Virus record (IMG/VR): IMGVR_UViG_3300045417_000364
Coordinates: 1-50,704 of that record
DNA: 50,704 nucleotides
DNA from: a virus
Strand: one strand, 5' to 3'
This document shows, one piece after another, positions 48,467-50,704 of this stretch (its first letter is position 1; each line of letters starts with the position of its first letter). A program made the position numbers and the translations under genes. The notes beneath the pieces were generated by a model, which did not search any database, was not told the origin of the DNA, and saw only the letters and a list, made by a program, of their open reading frames with translations.

Positions 48467-48930
48467 AACGTTTTTTACTTATCCCAGCATTTGCCGTTCT
48501 TACTGCCTGTGGTGGAATGGAAAAAGTTCCTGAACGTACTAGTTATGCTCAACCAGATTGGTATGGAAAGTGCGCTCAAGAAGGTCGTGAAGGTTGGTTT
48601 TGGATGGCTAAAGATTTTGTCTATGCTTGCGGAGCAGGGGAAAGTCAATTTGCACAAGCCGCAGAAGAACAGATGTATGCCATTGCTCTTAACAACTTTG
48701 CCAAACGTATTAATGGACGTGTTAATAGTGAGACCAGTATTGATATGACTGACAAGAAACGTACTTCACGTACTAATATCAGTTATAAAGTCACTGACAC
48801 TACTGTAGTTGAACATCTCCAAAAGGAGCAAGGTCGTTTTACCATGGGTGGGCGCCATTATACATTTGTACGTCTAAAAATGCGCAAGGAAGTTTTCGAT
48901 CGTTTAGTTCAGGAAAATCGTGACCAATGA
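48463..48930 (+). CDS. LPP20-like lipoprotein
   Basis: A 155-aa lipoprotein: signal MKRFLLIPAFAVLTAC with lipobox LTAC and lipidation at C16. The mature part (FVYACGAGESQFAQAAEEQM through helical and strand segments to YTFVRLKMRKEVFDRLVQ) resembles the LPP20-type domain seen in bacterial outer-membrane lipoproteins. Such a domain is unexpected in a phage and could alter the host surface after entry. Confidence 0.7.
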   Translation: MKRFLLIPAFAVLTACGGMEKVPERTSYAQPDWYGKCAQEGREGWFWMAKDFVYACGAGESQFAQAAEEQMYAIALNNFAKRINGRVNSETSIDMTDKKRTSRTNISYKVTDTTVVEHLQKEQGRFTMGGRHYTFVRLKMRKEVFDRLVQENRDQ

Positions 48931-49262
48931 GACCTTTACAATTAGGTCTAGTAGTATTGGGTGCGGTATATTTGGCGGGGTGCGCTAGTACCCCTCCTAA
49001 AACTGCCCGGCAGTTCTGCTATACAAGCAAAGATATTACAGTACAAGATGGTGAAAAAGTTAAAAGCCAAACTCAAGTACGTTGTAATGATGATCCAATA
49101 GAAACTATACCTATTAAGAAAATGGGTGTAAGTCCAAAATGTTTTGAAAATCCTTATCAACAGCGTTTGCCTAACGGGCGTTTAGTGGAAGGAATTAACT
49201 ATGTTTGCCAAAAAAGGGATGGTAGTTGGGAAATTATTGACAGCCGCGGCATTAATCGTTAG
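48927..49262 (+). CDS. Small lipoprotein
   Basis: A 111-aa lipoprotein: signal MRPLQLGLVVLGAVYLAGC with lipobox LAGC and lipidation at C19, then ASTPPKTARQF. The mature part has cysteines at intervals and a C-terminal RDGSWEIIDSRGINR. Start overlaps the previous stop by 4 bases. No family recognised. Likely sent to the envelope together with its neighbours. Confidence 0.65.
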   Translation: MRPLQLGLVVLGAVYLAGCASTPPKTARQFCYTSKDITVQDGEKVKSQTQVRCNDDPIETIPIKKMGVSPKCFENPYQQRLPNGRLVEGINYVCQKRDGSWEIIDSRGINR

Positions 49263-49593
49263 TACACCAGTTGAGGCACAATTGCGCTGGAGTGAAAGTG
49301 CTTATAGTATCATAAACTCATTTAATAAATTCTTTGATAAGTTGAGTGAGGGTGATGTAAGAAAGAATACTCAGGCTATATTAACGGCTGTGACTCACCT
49401 TAATAATGGAGAATTTGTACGCTGGTACAGTGATGATAGTTATAATCACGGCCTTGTAGAAATTATTGCTACTAGTAGATTAAGTGGTAAATTATGTCGT
49501 AGAGTATACAGCACTGTTTGGACAGAAAAAAGTTCAGAAAATAAGGAATTTTGGGGATGTTTGAATGCTGATGGAAGCTGGAGTTTTTTTTAG
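49201..49593 (+). CDS. Exported protein with surface-antigen-like C-terminus
   Basis: A 130-aa protein. Signal peptide (VVGKLLTAAALIVSTPVEA) predicted before QLRWSESA. The C-terminal half has YSDDSYNHGLVEIIATS, KLCRRVYSTVWTEK and WGCLNADGSWSF, resembling the C-terminal cysteine pair and Gly-Ser-Trp end of the rickettsial 17-kDa surface-antigen type. ATG 49201 has a GGAAGGAA ribosome site and overlaps the previous gene by 62 bases; ATG 49219 is an alternative. Confidence 0.65.
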   Translation: MFAKKGMVVGKLLTAAALIVSTPVEAQLRWSESAYSIINSFNKFFDKLSEGDVRKNTQAILTAVTHLNNGEFVRWYSDDSYNHGLVEIIATSRLSGKLCRRVYSTVWTEKSSENKEFWGCLNADGSWSFF

Positions 49594-49643
49594 GTAGTAA
49601 ATATATTTAATATATGGAGGATATTGATTAACTAAATATCTTT

Positions 49644-50704
49644 ATGATTCTAGCGTTGTTAACATTTTTTACTGGTATAGCAATATCAACGATTGCTATC
49701 TATTATTCTGTATTAGGGCTGGCTAGCATATTTAGTGCTGCTGCTTTTAGTGTTGTTATAATGGGTACAGTACTAGAAGTTGGCAAATTAGTCACAGCAT
49801 GGTGGCTTAAGGCTAATTGGTATAAAACCCCGTGGACCTTAAAAGGATATCTTACAATAGCTGTAATTACCCTAATGCTAATTACCAGTATGGGAATATT
49901 TGGCTATCTAAGTAAGGCTCATAGTGATCAAAATTTAGTTAGTGGTGATATACAGGCTAAATTAATCCTTATTGACGAAAAAATCAAAGTAAGTAGGGAG
50001 AATATTGACTCTGCTAGAAATCAATTAAAACAATTGGATGCTGCTGTAGATCAAATTATTAGTCGTACCACAAGTGAACAAGGTGCAGCAAGATCAGACC
50101 AAATACGTCGTAGTCAAGCCAAAGAAAGGGCAAGACTGTTTAAAGAAATTGAAACTGAGCAAAGCACTATTCAAAAATTAAATGAAGAAGCTGCTCCAAT
50201 ACGTGCTGAAGTGCGTGCGGTAGAGGCAGAAGTTGGTCCAATCAAATACATAGCAGCTTTGATCTACGGTGACAACCCAGATCAAAATTTACTAGAAAAA
50301 TCAGTAGTTTGGGTAATATTAACTATTGTTTTTGTTTTTGATCCCTTGGCAGTTTTACTATTATTAGCTAGTCAAATGAGTTTTCAATGGGCGCTCCAAG
50401 AGCGTGATGAAAAAAGACTATTGGACAATGGTAAAGAAAAAATGCGCCCTAAGAGCAAAGATGAAGAACCTCCTAAACATGAACAAGATAATGGCCCAGT
50501 AACAGAGCAACAGCTTGAACAAATTAAAGAATCTGCTGCTAAACCAGTTGAACCATCTATAGTGAAAAGTTATGTTTACAAGCCAGCTGTATTCTTCAAA
50601 AGGCATTCTCAACCTCAAGAGGAAACTGCGCCTGTTGAACAATCTAAGGTAGAAGTAAAACTAGAAGAACCTATTGGCACACAAGATAAGAATAATCAAC
50701 CAGT
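49644..50704 (+). CDS. Large membrane plus coiled-coil protein, cut by window edge
   Basis: An open frame from ATG 49644 (MILALLTFFTGIAISTIAIY) to the window end, at least 353 codons. It has four hydrophobic segments (residues about 1-20, 25-45, 75-95 and near 220-240), two coiled-coil stretches in between (IDEKIKVSRENIDSARNQL; ETEQSTIQKLNEE) and a Pro/Glu-rich C-terminus (TAPVEQSKVEV). The head (FSVVIMGTVLEVGKLVTAW) looks like a coiled-coil membrane protein annotated in many T4-like phages. Possible tail or membrane-contact protein; no firm function. Confidence 0.65.
   Translation, partial: MILALLTFFTGIAISTIAIYYSVLGLASIFSAAAFSVVIMGTVLEVGKLVTAWWLKANWYKTPWTLKGYLTIAVITLMLITSMGIFGYLSKAHSDQNLVSGDIQAKLILIDEKIKVSRENIDSARNQLKQLDAAVDQIISRTTSEQGAARSDQIRRSQAKERARLFKEIETEQSTIQKLNEEAAPIRAEVRAVEAEVGPIKYIAALIYGDNPDQNLLEKSVVWVILTIVFVFDPLAVLLLLASQMSFQWALQERDEKRLLDNGKEKMRPKSKDEEPPKHEQDNGPVTEQQLEQIKESAAKPVEPSIVKSYVYKPAVFFKRHSQPQEETAPVEQSKVEVKLEEPIGTQDKNNQP

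Noticed and set aside
1-50704. tRNA genes, integrase, transposase or attachment sites.
   Set aside because: No tRNA-like cloverleaf, tyrosine or serine recombinase, or transposase motif was noticed, and intergenic gaps are almost all shorter than 150 bases. A covariance-model scan was not possible.

Overview
This window reads as a piece of a large, AT-rich, tailed double-stranded DNA phage genome related to the marine T4-like myoviruses. The reasons are: very dense gene packing with many ATGA or TAATG stop/start overlaps; motifs resembling the T4 late promoter (TATAAATA and close variants) in front of virion-type genes; a class Ia ribonucleotide reductase operon with glutaredoxin; a tail lysozyme; a PAAR-type spike tip; very large fibre-like proteins; and many small conserved hypotheticals of the kind seen in marine T4-like phages. 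Several lipoprotein and Sec signal peptides point to a Gram-negative host. A marine alphaproteobacterium is a plausible host, but this is inference. No integrase, tRNA, CRISPR array or photosynthesis gene was seen. Because no database search was possible, all names rest on recognised motifs.

Layout. (1) 1-4383, minus strand: a methyltransferase-like protein, a small membrane protein, a run of very small proteins that mostly share an aromatic C-terminal tail, a SWIM zinc-finger protein, a lipoprotein, a HAD-type hydrolase and a phosphoribosyltransferase-like protein. Sigma70-like promoters (TTGACA-N17) suggest early transcription by host polymerase. (2) 4437-10690, plus strand: a nucleotide-sugar epimerase, three proteins with a shared M(K/R)xxE leader (one a tail lysozyme), AlgH/YqgE, HNH endonuclease, radical SAM protein, an apparently inserted SGNH-hydrolase-like gene flanked by a 34-bp duplication, a DUF454 membrane protein, an exported thermonuclease and a Dps-like ferritin. 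(3) 10677-11873, minus strand: a full-length 5-aminolevulinate synthase (hemA, Shemin pathway), converging on dps. (4) 11915-22146, mostly plus strand: virion-type and conserved phage genes, including a metallopeptidase, nucleotidyltransferase, PD-(D/E)XK nuclease, a beta-helix fibre, and a gene pair joined by a canonical A_AAA_AAG slippery site. (5) 22185-26150: nrdA, nrdB, grx and a conserved small protein. (6) 26235-45228: a fibre/adhesin block of about 19 kb with a 2589-aa fibre, a 601-aa repeat protein, a collagen-like protein, a 2102-aa multidomain adhesin, a PAAR-like tip and a glycosyltransferase/2OG-oxygenase fusion. (7) 45282-50704: a histone-H1-like protein, a His-rich exported protein, IscU, an Ala/Pro-repeat exported protein, an IscA-type protein, small membrane proteins, two lipoproteins plus a third exported protein, and the start of a membrane/coiled-coil protein that runs off the window.

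How the genes may work together. NrdAB and glutaredoxin supply deoxynucleotides. The PAAR protein, fibres and adhesins build the host-recognition apparatus. ALAS, Dps, IscU and IscA-type proteins all touch iron, haem or Fe-S metabolism and, with the His-rich exported protein, suggest a phage that manipulates host metal economy during infection. Two back-to-back late-promoter-like motifs between hemA and the first virion-type gene of region 4 would allow them to be expressed together.
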